A program made the position numbers and the translations under genes. Shown here in pieces: positions 35,982-44,643 of a stretch of DNA of 61,198 nucleotides. Source of the DNA: Oscillospiraceae bacterium (GTDB taxonomy: Bacteria; Bacillota; Clostridia; Christensenellales; Aristaeellaceae); assembly GCA_031280145.1 (NCBI GenBank), contig JAITHB010000143.1:1-61198 (forward strand), written 5' to 3'. A model generated the notes under the pieces. It was not told the DNA's origin. It did not search any database and was given only the letters and a program-made list of their open reading frames with translations. The number at the start of each line of letters is the position of its first letter. Positions within the stretch are counted from its first letter, which is position 1.

Positions 35982-36890
35982 ATGGAAGCAACAAGGCGAA
36001 ACAACCTGAGAATACAGCAGTCGTTCCTCAGCCGCGCGTTTGATACGTTCAACATAGCGTTTATCGGGTTGTGCTCGATAGCCACGATACTGCCGTTCTT
36101 GTATGTCGTGGCGGCTTCGTTCGCAACCGAGCGCGAGATAGTCGAGCGCCCGATGTTCATCATTCCGCGCGACATATCCCTCGCCGCGTATAAGTATATC
36201 TTTTCATCCAACATGCTGATAAAGGCGTTCGGAAACTCCGTATTCATAACCGTCGCGGGTACGGTAATCAACATGATGTTCACGGTGACGCTTGCGTACG
36301 CTCTGTCAAAGAAGGCTCTCGCGGGGCGAAATATCATGCTGAACCTCGTAATATTCTCAATGTTCTTTTCGGGCGGAATGATCCCTTCTTATATCGTCGT
36401 CAGAAGCTTGGGCTTGATAGACACATATTGGTCGGTTCTTCTGCCGGGCGCGATATCGGCGTACAACATGATGATCATAAAGAACTTCTTCCAGAACCTC
36501 CCCGACGGGCTGGAGGAATCCGCGAAGCTGGACGGCTGCACGGACATAGGCGCGCTGCTGCACGTCGTGATCCCGCTGTCGATGCCCGTAATCGCCACGT
36601 TCTCGCTGTTCTACGCGGTCGGTCACTGGAACTCATATTTCCAGGCGATGCTCTATATGAGCAAGTCGCCGAACAAGTGGCCGCTGCAAGTTACGCTGAG
36701 GCAGTTGATTCTTCTGTCGTCCGCGATGGCGGCGGACCCCGGCAGCTACACCTCGGACTATATGAAGCCGCCCGACCAGTCGGTCAAGATGGCGGTTATC
36801 GTGGTGTCTACCGTTCCTATACTTTGCGTTTATCCGTTTCTGCAGAAGTACTTCGCCAAAGGCGTAATGATCGGCGCCCTGAAGGGTTGA
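35982..36890 (+). CDS. ABC sugar transporter permease, YtcP/CUT1 family (second permease)
   Basis: The start is ATG 35982 (MEATRRNNLRIQQ); the frame further upstream is repeat sequence. The 302-residue product has six helices, the segment PFLYVVAASFATEREI typical of YtcP-type permeases, and the EAA loop EESAKLDGCTDIGALLHVVIP. It ends with the typical YPFLQKYFAKGVMIGALKG. It pairs with the LplB-type permease upstream and the binding protein downstream. The AT-rich inverted repeat between the permease genes could modulate how much of this half is made. Confidence 0.92.
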   Translation: MEATRRNNLRIQQSFLSRAFDTFNIAFIGLCSIATILPFLYVVAASFATEREIVERPMFIIPRDISLAAYKYIFSSNMLIKAFGNSVFITVAGTVINMMFTVTLAYALSKKALAGRNIMLNLVIFSMFFSGGMIPSYIVVRSLGLIDTYWSVLLPGAISAYNMMIIKNFFQNLPDGLEESAKLDGCTDIGALLHVVIPLSMPVIATFSLFYAVGHWNSYFQAMLYMSKSPNKWPLQVTLRQLILLSSAMAADPGSYTSDYMKPPDQSVKMAVIVVSTVPILCVYPFLQKYFAKGVMIGALKG

Positions 36891-36962
36891 AAGCCCGCGC
36901 GCCGGAATCGTAACCAAGCGCGGTGCGCTTAAAAATAATACATAATAAACAGGAGGAAACAC

Positions 36963-38432
36963 ATGCGCAAAATCCTATCGGTACTGCTGGTTCTCGCGCT
37001 GCTAATTCCGTGTCTCGCGGCTTTCGCGGAGGAAGCGCCGTACGAGATAAGCATCCTCATGCCGACGTTCTACACCGAACCGTTCCAGTATGAAAACAAC
37101 CCGACAATCAAGGCGATCGAAGCCGCAACCAACACCAAGCTCGACATAACCTTCGTGCCCGACGCTTCATACGCGGAAGCCGTCAGCCTTGCGCTCGCGG
37201 GGGACATGCCCAAGATTCTCATCGTCAAGGGACATCAGGATCCGGTAGTCGTCTCGTCCGCCAGAGCAGGCGCGTTCTGGGACCTTACGGACTACATCGC
37301 GGACACGGAGTACCTCAAGGACGGCAGCCAAGTCGTCTATGACGCGACCAAGATAGACGGACGTCTGTATGGCATCTACCGCGCGAGACCGCTCGCGCGC
37401 AACGGAATCGTCTACCGTTCCGACTGGGCGAAAGCGCTCGGTCTGGAAACGCCGAAGACGCTGGACGACCTCGCGAACATGGCGAAAGCGTTCACCGACC
37501 CCGCCAAGGGAACATACGGCATAGTTATGTGCAAGTATGTCGACGGCACAATCAAAATAATCACAATCGCTTCAGGCGCGCCGAACACATGGGGAATCGA
37601 CGCGGAAGGCAGCGTATATCCCGCGCACGAAGACCCGAAGTTCTTAGAGGGACTCAATTGGCTGCGCGACCTTTACGCGTACGGCGCAATCAATCAGGAT
37701 TTCATGGTTCTCGAATCCGGAATCTGGGTCGAGCCGCTCCGAAACGACCAGGCGGGCATCAAGCTTGACACCATGGACGACGGAAACCGCCAGCAGGGAT
37801 GGTTCGAGCTTAACAAAGGCACGACGGAGATAGTGTTCGACCTTCTGCCCGTCGTCGCGAACAGCGAAGGCGAAGAGCGCATGTGGCCGACCGCGGGTCT
37901 TTCGGGCGAAGTCATCATAACCAAGTCCGCCAAGACTGAGGAAGACATGAAGAAGTGCCTCGCGTTCCTCGATTTCCTCAACAGCCCCGAAGGGCAGACG
38001 CTTGTCAACTGGGGCGTTGAAGGCGAAACATTCTGGACCGACGAAGAAGGCTTCCGTTTGGATCCCGCGCCGCCGGAATACGACGTTTCCATCCGCTCGC
38101 TGCAGGGCAGCATGAACCAGATTGGCATGAACGTGAACGGCGATTTCGCCGTAAAGTCAAAATTGTCTCCGCTTCGCAAGCTGTATGAAGATAACCTTAT
38201 CGCATACGCGGATTATGTAATCGGCAATCCGTGCGCCGCGTTCATCTCAGAAACCCAAACGATGGTCGGCGCGCAGTTGACACTGCTCCTCGAAGACGCG
38301 CATGTGCAGTATATCGCGGGACAGATTGACGAAGCGCAGTTGAAGGCAGTGTATGAACAGTGGCGCGCCGAGGGCGGCGACATGATAACAGCCGAAATGA
38401 ATGAGATGTACAAGGCGGCGAACGCGCAGTAA
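36963..38432 (+). CDS. Extracellular solute-binding protein of the sugar-type ABC importer
   Basis: The 489-residue protein has a signal peptide (ILSVLLVLALLIPCLAAFAEE). The cysteine in IPC lacks a proper lipobox because proline precedes it, so cleavage after AFA and anchoring by other means is more likely. The mature part resembles the LipO/YtcQ group of large family 1 binding proteins: GAFWDLTDYIADTEYLKDGS, DGRLYGIYRARPLARNGIVYR and KTLDDLANMAKAFTDPAKGTYGI. GGAGGAAACAC precedes ATG 36963. It closes the three-gene importer. Given the divergent oligogalacturonate lyase, uronic-acid oligosaccharides are a plausible ligand, but this is inference. Confidence 0.9.
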   Translation: MRKILSVLLVLALLIPCLAAFAEEAPYEISILMPTFYTEPFQYENNPTIKAIEAATNTKLDITFVPDASYAEAVSLALAGDMPKILIVKGHQDPVVVSSARAGAFWDLTDYIADTEYLKDGSQVVYDATKIDGRLYGIYRARPLARNGIVYRSDWAKALGLETPKTLDDLANMAKAFTDPAKGTYGIVMCKYVDGTIKIITIASGAPNTWGIDAEGSVYPAHEDPKFLEGLNWLRDLYAYGAINQDFMVLESGIWVEPLRNDQAGIKLDTMDDGNRQQGWFELNKGTTEIVFDLLPVVANSEGEERMWPTAGLSGEVIITKSAKTEEDMKKCLAFLDFLNSPEGQTLVNWGVEGETFWTDEEGFRLDPAPPEYDVSIRSLQGSMNQIGMNVNGDFAVKSKLSPLRKLYEDNLIAYADYVIGNPCAAFISETQTMVGAQLTLLLEDAHVQYIAGQIDEAQLKAVYEQWRAEGGDMITAEMNEMYKAANAQ

Positions 38433-38454
38433 TATCAAATCCACAAACATAGCA

Positions 38455-38664
38455 GAAGGGACGCGATTGCGTCCCTTCCGGCTGTCGGCAAACCATTGTT
38501 GTGTATGCGTGCGGGCGAGCCGGGGGCTTGCCCCTACAGCATGTTGAGTTCCTGTATACCGATAGCCTACATCATGTAGGGGCGAGCCCCCGGCTCGCCC
38601 GCCCTTTACAACACCGACGGGCTTTGTCGACAGTCTGAAGGGACGCAAACGCGTCCCTTACATT
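38455..38664. repeat. GRE copy 4: nested inverted repeat between the importer and tRNA-Arg
   Basis: The outer arms are AGGGACGCGATTGCGTCCCT (from 38458) and AGGGACGCAAACGCGTCCCT (to about 38659), each also a hairpin in itself. The inner arms GGGCGAGCCGGGGGCTTGCC (from about 38512) and GGCGAGCCCCCGGCTCGCCC (to about 38601) form a long stem around a loop of about 45 nt. It lies between a plus-strand operon and a minus-strand tRNA gene, again a convergent junction. Confidence 0.8.
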
Positions 38665-38667
38665 TTC

Positions 38668-38744
38668 TGGCGCGCCTGGCGCGATTCGAACGCGCGGCCT
38701 TCCGCTTAGGAGGCGGACGCTCTATCCTACTGAGCTACAGGTGC
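38668..38744 (-). tRNA. tRNA-Arg (anticodon CCU, reads AGG)
   Basis: Reading the minus strand: acceptor GCACCTG, D arm GCTC/GAGC, anticodon stem TCCGC/GCGGA with loop CTCCTAA (anticodon CCT), T arm GCGCG-TTCGAAT-CGCGC and acceptor 3' strand CAGGCGC, then G and an encoded CCA. The total is 77 nt. All stems pair except an A3-C70 mismatch in the acceptor stem. Confidence 0.93.
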
Positions 38745-38859
38745 ATATCACATTGCAAGATTATATCACATTCTTTTTTTCGCCGCAAGCTGCATTCCTC
38801 AAGTAACTTTGATCGTCTTATTGGCAAGGATTCCCAAATTAACTAAGGAGCAGGTTTAT

Positions 38860-39906
38860 ATGAAAAGATTCCTATCAATTCTGGTTGCCGTATGTTTGAT
38901 CGTCTGCTTATTTCCTGCGCTCGGCGTGAAAACTGCTCTCGCCGCGGAAACGGCTGTCGTGAGCAACCCCGTTGCGACAGACCGCCTTCATCTGCGCGCC
39001 TCGCCAAACGCCGGCGCAACCTCTTACGGCAGATACTACAGCGGAGTTGTCGTAACGATTCTTGAGTACACGTCGCAAGACTGGGTAAAGGTTCGCATCG
39101 GCTCCGGCAGCGGCAGTGCGACAGGGTATATGCAGAGGAGATTCCTCGCTTTCGGAAACGCGGGCGCGAACGTAAGACCTGCGATTCCCACCCTGTATGT
39201 CAATAACAAGGGTGCTTCGGTCAACCTGCGCGCCGGCCGCACGACGACGTCGGCTTCGCTCGGCTCGTATAAGCATGGCACGGCGGTTGAGATGCTGGCG
39301 TACGGATCGACGTGGTATCATGTGCGTATCGGCGGAAAAACAGGCTTCATGCAAGCTTCTTTCCTGACAAACTCTAACCCGGGTTCATCGGGTTCCGGCG
39401 GAAGCTCCGGCGGTTCGTCGTCCTCCGGCTCGATCGGGTCCGGTTCTGTCGGATATGTGAACAACGGCAGCAACGGACGTCTGAACCTGCGCAGCGGCGC
39501 GGGAACGGGTTACGCCTCGCTCGGACGGTATTACACCGGCACTCCCGTGACCGCGCTTAGCAGTCCGTCGAACGGATGGGTAAAGGTGCGCATCGGCAAC
39601 TCAAACCAAGGCAGCCAAACCGGATATATGATGACGCAGTATCTTCGCTTCGGCGGCACGATTTCGCAGGGTATGCCGTTCATCGTTAACGAGGACGCGT
39701 CTGTCCGCATGTTTGACAAACCGGGATTATCGTCAAGCGTCGTAAACGGCGGCTACTATTCCGGATGGCAGCTGTGGGTCGGCGACCGTACGGAGCTTGA
39801 AGTTATGGGAGCGCTTTCCAACGACTGGCTTCTCGTCAGGATTCGTTCGGGCTATCCCAACGCGGGAGCTACAGGGTTTATCAAACACGCGCCTATCACT
39901 TACTGA
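38860..39906 (+). CDS. Secreted protein with four bacterial SH3 (SH3b) repeats
   Basis: ATG 38860 follows AAGGAG by 9 nt; the upstream extension of the frame is not needed. The 348-residue product has a signal peptide (LSILVAVCLIVCLFPALGVKTALAA). SH3b repeats lie near residues 37-95 (LHLRASPNAGATSYGRYYSG), 108-165 (VNLRAGRTTTSASLGSYKHG), 195-260 (LNLRSGAGTGYASLGRYYTG) and 270-345 (ASVRMFDKPGLSSSVVNGGY). A Gly/Ser linker separates repeats 2 and 3. Such proteins bind peptidoglycan or wall polymers; there is no hydrolase domain. It stands alone, and a 12-bp hairpin follows. Confidence 0.88.
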   Translation: MKRFLSILVAVCLIVCLFPALGVKTALAAETAVVSNPVATDRLHLRASPNAGATSYGRYYSGVVVTILEYTSQDWVKVRIGSGSGSATGYMQRRFLAFGNAGANVRPAIPTLYVNNKGASVNLRAGRTTTSASLGSYKHGTAVEMLAYGSTWYHVRIGGKTGFMQASFLTNSNPGSSGSGGSSGGSSSSGSIGSGSVGYVNNGSNGRLNLRSGAGTGYASLGRYYTGTPVTALSSPSNGWVKVRIGNSNQGSQTGYMMTQYLRFGGTISQGMPFIVNEDASVRMFDKPGLSSSVVNGGYYSGWQLWVGDRTELEVMGALSNDWLLVRIRSGYPNAGATGFIKHAPITY

Positions 39907-39916
39907 GATTGAAATT

Positions 39917-39974
39917 CAGAATGCGGAATCGTCTGTCGTTTGTTGAATAACGCGGTCGTCGGTTCCGCATTCTG
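39917..39974. terminator. Inverted repeat after the SH3 gene
   Basis: CAGAATGCGGAA (39917-39928) and TTCCGCATTCTG (39963-39974) form a 12-bp stem with a 34-nt loop. The position just after the stop codon suggests termination or 3' protection; the long loop makes it unusual and repeat-like. Confidence 0.5.
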
Positions 39975-40134
39975 CATTTATCGAAAATAATTCCTGCATT
40001 TTTAAAGAAATACGTGTAGATTTTATACGCAGAGTATGATAATATATACGTAGACTCAGGCGTATTGGGATATTAAAATGCAGATCGCTCATTCTTGCGC
40101 AATCCGCGCAGAGGGCGAAAAGGAGGATTCGCAA

Positions 40135-42015
40135 TTGAAGAATTCGCAATTAAAGAAACTGCTATCCGTTTTGCTGGCGCTCGGCGTGCTGATGACCCTG
40201 TCAGCGCCGCTCGCAGCCGCCGAAGACAACACCTACAACATCCTTTACAGCGGCGAGCTTACCACGCTCAACTATCTGATTACGACGAGCGAGAATGAAT
40301 ACTCGCTCGCAGCGAACGTCATCGACACGCTCATTGAATACGACAAGTTCGGGCGCATTCAGCCCGCGCTCGCAACGTCTTGGGAGAATTCCGAAGACGG
40401 TCTCACTTGGACGTTCCACATCCGCGAAGGCGTGAAGTGGGTTGACGGAAACGGAAACGCCGTCGCGGACGTAACCGCGCCGGACTTCGTCGCCGCCGCC
40501 AAGTACATCCTCAACGCGCAGAACGCCTCTTCCTCGGCAGACATCATCTACGGCGTGGTCGCGGGCGCGGAAGCGTATTACGACGGAACGTCAACGCCCG
40601 AAGAAGGCGCGGAACCCGCTCCCGTAACCGAGTGGGAAACCGTAGGAATCAAGGCGCTCGACGACTACACGCTCGAATACACTTTGCTCTACCCCGTCCC
40701 CTACTTCCTCTCGATGACCACCTATGTCTGCTTCATGCCTGTATACGAACCGTTCCTGCTTGAAAAGGGCGATCAGTTCGGTCTCGCCACGGGCAACGAC
40801 ACGCTTCTGTATTGCGGCGCGTTCTATCTCGCGGATTTCAAACCGCAGGAACACCGCCTTATCGCAAAAAACCCGCACAACTGGGACGCGGAACACGTAT
40901 ATCTTGACGGCGTCGAGTATACGTACAACAAGGAAGCTTCTACGATTTCCGCAGAGCTGTATCTGCGCGGCGAAGTAGACGAAGCGTCAATCGACAACGC
41001 GGTCGCCGAAGAATGGCTGAAAGACCCTGCGAAGGCGGATTATATCCGTCCCGTCAGAAACACGTCGTTCTTCTCATATTTCTATTCGTTCAACTTCGAC
41101 CCGAAGTTCGACGCGTCATATGAACCCGAGAACTGGCTGCTCGCGGTCAACAATACGAATTTCCGCAAGGCTTTCTACTACGGAATCGACAGAATAAAGA
41201 CGCAGCAGATTATCGATCCGCAGAACCCCGAAAACGTAACCTTCAACACGATAACGCCTCCGGGGTTCGTGAATATCGACGGCCTCGACTTTGTCAACAT
41301 CGGCGGTCTTGACGAAATAACCAAGCTCGGCACAGGCACATTCCAAGAGGACAAGGCTCTCGAATATAAGGATCTGGCAAAATCGGAGCTCGAAGCCGCG
41401 GGCGCGGCATTCCCGATAAAGATTCTTCTGCCCTACAACCCGAACGTAACCGGCTGGGATGAAGAATGCCAGATACTGGAACAGCAGCTTGAAGGTCTGT
41501 TCGGAACAGACTTCATCGACATAATCGTTGAAGCGGGTTCAACGCAGGGCTTCCTATCCGCCGTGCGCCGTTCCGGAATGTACGCGCTTCTCAAGTGCAA
41601 CTGGGGTCCTGACTACGCGGACCCGCAGACTTTCACCGACCCGTTCGCGGCCGACAACACATACAACTTCATGGACAAAGGCTTCACTGAAGCAGGCGAG
41701 AACGCCAAAATAGTCGATCAATACTACGCGCTCGTTGAAAGCGCGGACTCGGAAGTTTCCGACATAACCGCCCGCTATGAAGCGTACGCGGCGGCGGAAT
41801 CCTTCCTCATCGACAACGCGATCGTCGTACCTATAGGCTCCGGCACGGGCGGGTATATCGCCAGCCGAATCAACCCGTTCGAGTCGCAGTACGCGCCGTT
41901 CGGCATCAGCAACCTGCGCTACAAGGGACATCACCTTCTCGCGGAACCAATGTCCACCGACCGGTATTTCGACGAATACGATAAGTGGCTTGAGGAACGC
42001 GACGCGCTGAATTAA
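40135..42015 (+). CDS. Oligopeptide-type ABC transporter substrate-binding protein (SBP_bac_5)
   Basis: AGGAGG (40121-40126) lies 8 nt before TTG 40135, which gives a proper signal peptide start (KNSQLKKLLSVLLALGVLMTLSAPLAAAED). ATG 40078 would add 19 polar residues. The product of 626 residues has the family 5 pattern: NYLITTSENEYSLAANVIDTL, QPALATSWENSEDGLTWTFHIREGVKW, APDFVAAAKYIL, NNTNFRKAFYYGIDR, and LKCNWGPDYADPQTFTDPF near the C-terminus. No lipobox cysteine is visible. The upstream 39975-40134 stretch is AT-rich and presumably holds the promoter. It is the first gene of the oppB-oppC-(Uma2)-oppD cluster, separated from oppB by a GRE repeat. Confidence 0.92.
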   Translation: MKNSQLKKLLSVLLALGVLMTLSAPLAAAEDNTYNILYSGELTTLNYLITTSENEYSLAANVIDTLIEYDKFGRIQPALATSWENSEDGLTWTFHIREGVKWVDGNGNAVADVTAPDFVAAAKYILNAQNASSSADIIYGVVAGAEAYYDGTSTPEEGAEPAPVTEWETVGIKALDDYTLEYTLLYPVPYFLSMTTYVCFMPVYEPFLLEKGDQFGLATGNDTLLYCGAFYLADFKPQEHRLIAKNPHNWDAEHVYLDGVEYTYNKEASTISAELYLRGEVDEASIDNAVAEEWLKDPAKADYIRPVRNTSFFSYFYSFNFDPKFDASYEPENWLLAVNNTNFRKAFYYGIDRIKTQQIIDPQNPENVTFNTITPPGFVNIDGLDFVNIGGLDEITKLGTGTFQEDKALEYKDLAKSELEAAGAAFPIKILLPYNPNVTGWDEECQILEQQLEGLFGTDFIDIIVEAGSTQGFLSAVRRSGMYALLKCNWGPDYADPQTFTDPFAADNTYNFMDKGFTEAGENAKIVDQYYALVESADSEVSDITARYEAYAAAESFLIDNAIVVPIGSGTGGYIASRINPFESQYAPFGISNLRYKGHHLLAEPMSTDRYFDEYDKWLEERDALN

Positions 42016-42039
42016 TCCGGAATTGTTTGTAATGGCGGA

Positions 42040-42205
42040 TGAATATTGCAAACGGCGGGCGACCGAGGCGGTCGCCCCTACAGGGGTTTGTTTTCTTTCA
42101 ATCGTGCAGGTAACTACAACCTTGTAGGGGCGACCGTGTCCCGGTCGGTCGCCGTTCGCAATATTCGCCCGCCGTTCACACATTCCGCCCGCCGTTCCGA
42201 CATTC
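42040..42205. repeat. GRE copy 5: long inverted repeat between the binding protein and oppB-like genes
   Basis: The left arm carries GAATATTGCAAACGGCGGGC then GACCGAGGCGGTCGCCCCTA. The right arm carries TAGGGGCGACCGTGTCCCGG then TCGGTCGCCGTTCGCAATAT. About 50 nt form the loop. This is the one clear GRE inside a co-directional operon and may reduce permease expression relative to the binding protein. Confidence 0.8.
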
Positions 42206-42226
42206 CGCAAACACGAGAGGTTCTGA

Positions 42227-43192
42227 TTGCTGAAATACATAATCAAAAGAATACTCGCAGCCCTCGTAACGCTTACAATAATTGTCAGCGTCGTATTCAT
42301 TCTTGTGCGCCAAATGCCCATTGAGGGCTACTTCGACAACTTCGAGAAGCTCGACCAATCCGTCATAAACGCGAAGCTCGTTCAGATGGGTTTGACCCGG
42401 CCTATCCACATTCAGTTGATTAACTTCTTTGGCAAACTGTTTCGCGGCGACTTGGGAACGTCCGCCAGATATTCCGTCGGCGTGTCCATAGGTCAGCTTA
42501 TCGCCGCAAAAGCGCCCGTTTCAATTCTTTTTGGGTTAGTGTCAATGGTTCTGTCTATGCTGCTCGGCATTCCGCTGGGCTTGGAAATGGCGCGAAGCCA
42601 AACAAAGCTTTCTACCGCGTTCGCCACAAAGTTCTTCGATTGGTTCGGAACAATCTTTATCGTGTTCGTAAACGCCGTTCCGTCGGCGGTTTATCATATA
42701 TTCATACAGGAATACGGCAGCCGCGCGCTCAACACCTCAATGCTCTTCTCTCGCGGAAACTGGGTTACATGGGTTCTGCCCGTCGTCTCAATGTCGCTTG
42801 GCGGCGTAGCGTACTACGCGATGTGGCTGCGCCGCTACATGGTTGACGAACTCAACCGCGATTACGTGTCGCTCGCCCGCGCCAAAGGCGTAACGAGCAA
42901 GAACATAATGAAGTCGCACGTGTTCCGCAACGCGTTCGTACCGATGATTCAATATATCCCCGGCGCAATCCTGTTCACAGTCGTGGGTTCAATCTACGTC
43001 GAGTCGCTCTACTCAATCCCCGGCATGGGCGGTCTTCTGGTCGATGTGATAAAGAAGCAAGACAACCCGATGGTGCAGATTCTGGTCATGATATATTCAT
43101 GCATCGGCGTGGTGGGTCTGCTGCTCGGCGACCTCATGATGGCGGTCATTGATCCGCGCATAACGTTTGTGAAGAAAGAAGGCGCGAGATGA
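42227..43192 (+). CDS. Oligopeptide ABC transporter permease, OppB/DppB-like
   Basis: The 321-residue permease has six helices. The typical first helix (MLKYIIKRILAALVTLTIIVSVVFILVRQMP), the EAA loop RDYVSLARAKGVTSKNIMKSHVFRNAF and the C-terminal VESLYSIPGMGGLLVDVIKKQDNPMVQ identify it as OppB type. Translation starts at TTG 42227 after GAGAGG. The stop codon overlaps the start of the OppC-like gene by 4 nt (ATGA), so both permeases are made together. Confidence 0.93.
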   Translation: MLKYIIKRILAALVTLTIIVSVVFILVRQMPIEGYFDNFEKLDQSVINAKLVQMGLTRPIHIQLINFFGKLFRGDLGTSARYSVGVSIGQLIAAKAPVSILFGLVSMVLSMLLGIPLGLEMARSQTKLSTAFATKFFDWFGTIFIVFVNAVPSAVYHIFIQEYGSRALNTSMLFSRGNWVTWVLPVVSMSLGGVAYYAMWLRRYMVDELNRDYVSLARAKGVTSKNIMKSHVFRNAFVPMIQYIPGAILFTVVGSIYVESLYSIPGMGGLLVDVIKKQDNPMVQILVMIYSCIGVVGLLLGDLMMAVIDPRITFVKKEGAR

Positions 43193-44604
43193 AGGTAAAG
43201 CCGTCGCGTCTTCGTGACAACATAAGCCGTCCGCTCGAAATGTCCATTCAGGCGGAGATCGACAATATCGATTCAAAACTATTCCGCGAATCCGCGTTCA
43301 ACGAGGACGAAGCGGAGCGAATCGGCTACTCCAACTATTCGTATTGGCGCAGCACGTTCCGCGCGTTCAGCAGGAAGAAGATACCCGTCGCGCTGCTGTT
43401 CGTGCTGGTGATTCTGCTTGTATTCACGTTCATTCAACCGTTTCTGCCGGGTCAGTACGCGGCGACAAAGATTAACAACCACCCGATAACGGGCTTGCAG
43501 CTCTCAAACGTCAAGCCGATGCTCACCACCGTCAAAGCAGCCGCTCCCTCAGGGACCGTACTTTCCGTGACGCGGAGCAAAAACGTTCCCGAAGGCTGGC
43601 TTGCGGTCTCAAACATAATAGGTTCGGTTCCGCGCAGAACCGCGTTCACCGTCACCGAATATCTGGATGATTGGGTTCGGATAGAATACGGCGGCGCCGT
43701 CGGTTATGTGATAAACGACTTCTCGACAAAGCTGAAGCTGGCTGACGACCCATCCGCGGTTCCGTATGAAGCGACGTCGAACTTCAACGTGAACTTCTTC
43801 ATTGAACCGATGGACTTCACAAATAACGGTATAGAATTGTTCGTGAAGGCAAGCGACGCGAGCGTCGCGGACGACGGCGCGTCATGCGTTCTGAACAGCC
43901 AAACCAACCTGTATCTCATTCCGTCGGATAGTCCGTTCCTGTTCGGCACAAACAACATCGGTCAAGACTTGTGGGCGCTGGTTTGGTCGGGAACTCGCAC
44001 CTCTCTGTTCATCGGGTTCATGGTGGCGGTCATAGAGGCGGTTATCGGAATGATTATCGGTATGCTGTGGGGATACGTCCGCAGGCTCGACCGCATTCTA
44101 ACCGAAATATATAACGTACTAGACAATATCCCAACCACCATCGTGTTGATTCTGATTGCGTACATACTCAAGCCCGGCATAGGCACGCTGATCTTCGCGA
44201 TGAGCCTGACAAGCTGGGTCGGCATGGCGCGCTTCATCCGCAATCAGATAATCATAATCCGCGACCGCGACTATAATTTGGCGTCGCGCTGTCTCGGCAC
44301 GAGCCTGCCGCGCCAAATTCTGCGCAACCTTCTCCCCTATCTCGTTTCGGTTATCATGCTTCAGATGGCGCTCGCAATCCCCGGCGCAATCGGCAGCGAA
44401 GTGTTCATCACATATATCGGGCTTGGTCTGCCCGTGTCCGTGCCGTCGCTCGGCAACCTCATCAACGCGGGACGCAAACTGCTTTCGACGTCGCAGAGCT
44501 ATCAGCTCGTGTTTCCGACAGTCGTGCTTTCCATCGTCACCATCTCATGCTATATGATTGGCAACGCGTTCGCCGACGCTGCGGACCCGAAGAACCATAG
44601 ATAA
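43189..44604 (+). CDS. Oligopeptide ABC transporter permease, OppC/DppC-like, with a large extracytoplasmic insertion
   Basis: Of 471 residues, an unusually long share lies outside the membrane. After TM1 (about 66-84), roughly 165 residues precede the conserved FGTNNIGQDLWALVWSGTRT segment (252-271), where common OppC proteins have a few dozen. Within the insertion, residues about 108-183 have an SH3b-like pattern (KAAAPSGTVLSVTRS, AFTVTEYLDDWVRIEYGGAV, GYVINDF). The remaining core is ordinary: EAA loop RDRDYNLASRCLGTSLPRQILRNLLP and C-terminal IGLGLPVSVPSLGNLINAGR. The extra domain would sit where the binding protein docks and may bind cell wall or assist substrate handover; that role is inference. 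Confidence 0.88.
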   Translation: MKVKPSRLRDNISRPLEMSIQAEIDNIDSKLFRESAFNEDEAERIGYSNYSYWRSTFRAFSRKKIPVALLFVLVILLVFTFIQPFLPGQYAATKINNHPITGLQLSNVKPMLTTVKAAAPSGTVLSVTRSKNVPEGWLAVSNIIGSVPRRTAFTVTEYLDDWVRIEYGGAVGYVINDFSTKLKLADDPSAVPYEATSNFNVNFFIEPMDFTNNGIELFVKASDASVADDGASCVLNSQTNLYLIPSDSPFLFGTNNIGQDLWALVWSGTRTSLFIGFMVAVIEAVIGMIIGMLWGYVRRLDRILTEIYNVLDNIPTTIVLILIAYILKPGIGTLIFAMSLTSWVGMARFIRNQIIIIRDRDYNLASRCLGTSLPRQILRNLLPYLVSVIMLQMALAIPGAIGSEVFITYIGLGLPVSVPSLGNLINAGRKLLSTSQSYQLVFPTVVLSIVTISCYMIGNAFADAADPKNHR

Positions 44605-44643
44605 TAAGCAATTGGTGTGGTATAATAGGTTCGAGGTGAGATA

